Below, one piece after another: positions 63,913-64,000 of a stretch of 64,000 bases of DNA; within the stretch, counting starts at the first letter, position 1; each line of letters begins with the position of its first letter. The translations under genes and the position numbers were made by a program. The DNA lies in IMG/VR virus record IMGVR_UViG_3300044701_003213, positions 1 through 64,000 of that record; one strand, written 5' to 3'. Origin of the DNA: a virus. The notes below the pieces were generated by a model. It searched no databases. It saw nothing but the letters and a program-made list of their open reading frames with translations, and had not been told where the DNA came from.

Positions 63913-64000
63913 TGTACAGCACACCAGTTAGATCAACAGCACCAAAAAAGAATAATAGAACCACCCTCAACTGGTGGGAATACTGGATTGGTCATTGTTG
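63912..64000 (+). CDS. Partial small protein, cut by the window edge
   Basis: ATG at 63912 in TAATG overlap with the previous stop. The frame MYSTPVRSTAPKKNNRTTLNWWEYWIGHC is open to base 64000 and continues outside, so length and function cannot be judged. The basic, Pro-rich start suggests a membrane-approaching protein. Confidence 0.5.
   Translation, partial: MYSTPVRSTAPKKNNRTTLNWWEYWIGHC

Overview
The window is part of the genome of a T4-like marine cyanophage (a cyanomyovirus infecting Synechococcus or Prochlorococcus). Three kinds of evidence agree: photosystem II genes psbA and psbD; host-type auxiliary genes (cp12, speD, a glutaredoxin, phoH, thyX); and a T4 core set (genes 32, 33, 59, 53, 48, 4, 26, a gp54-like tail-tube initiator, a gp27-like hub and a gp5-like OB-fold hub protein). 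Four tRNA genes, very tight packing with ATGA/TAATG stop-start overlaps, and T4-type late promoters (NATAAATA or NCTAAATA) fit the same picture. Family names come from reading the proteins and recalling family patterns; no database search was run.

Layout. 1-2.1 kb: 3' half of psbA, a 40-residue membrane peptide, a small protein and psbD. 2.1-7.4 kb: small metabolic and unknown genes (methyltransferase, glutaredoxin, speD, thyX) with a glutamine-riboswitch-like region at 5.78-5.99 kb. 7.4-10.9 kb: a late operon of four genes encoding two split, domain-inverted carbamoyltransferases. 10.9-16.9 kb: phoH, a RecB/MGME1-like nuclease, gene 33, gene 59, a methyltransferase and 2OG-Fe(II) oxygenase pair, and gene 32. 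16.9-19.4 kb is the only minus-strand block (53, 48, 4). 19.5-32.9 kb: tail-tube initiator, gp26, a small hub protein, two giant virion proteins with different peptidoglycan-hydrolase domains, gp27-like hub, cp12, a split gp5-like spike and two paralogous tail proteins. 32.9-34.7 kb: an early gene, tRNA-Ile, -Met, -Leu and -Thr, and a structured non-coding stretch. 34.7-36.4 kb: small genes, a 2OG oxygenase and a Mom-like GNAT protein. 36.4-42.4 kb: one 1999-residue virion protein. 42.5-54.7 kb: a metallopeptidase, a dense set of 2OG-Fe(II) oxygenases, two collar-type tail fibre proteins (one with a very large Q/P/Y-rich insertion) and a long coiled-coil protein. 54.7-64 kb: an early-type region with host-like sigma70 -10 boxes, a DEAD/DEAH helicase, an orphan DNA methyltransferase, a YczE/YitT-like membrane protein, an RlpA-like protein, an SPFH-tail protein and many short, often membrane-anchored peptides.

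How it works together. PSII proteins, CP12, glutaredoxin, SpeD and ThyX would keep light reactions running, redirect host carbon flow and supply polyamines and thymidylate during infection. The late-promoter genes build the baseplate, hub and fibres. The carbamoyltransferases, Mom-like acyltransferase-fold protein, methyltransferases and at least ten 2OG-Fe(II) oxygenase genes point to heavy chemical modification of DNA, glycan or protein by this phage; the substrates are unknown. Transcription seems to be early from sigma70-like promoters, with a recurring operator-like element at fixed distance from several -10 boxes, followed by late genes from gp33/gp55-type promoters.
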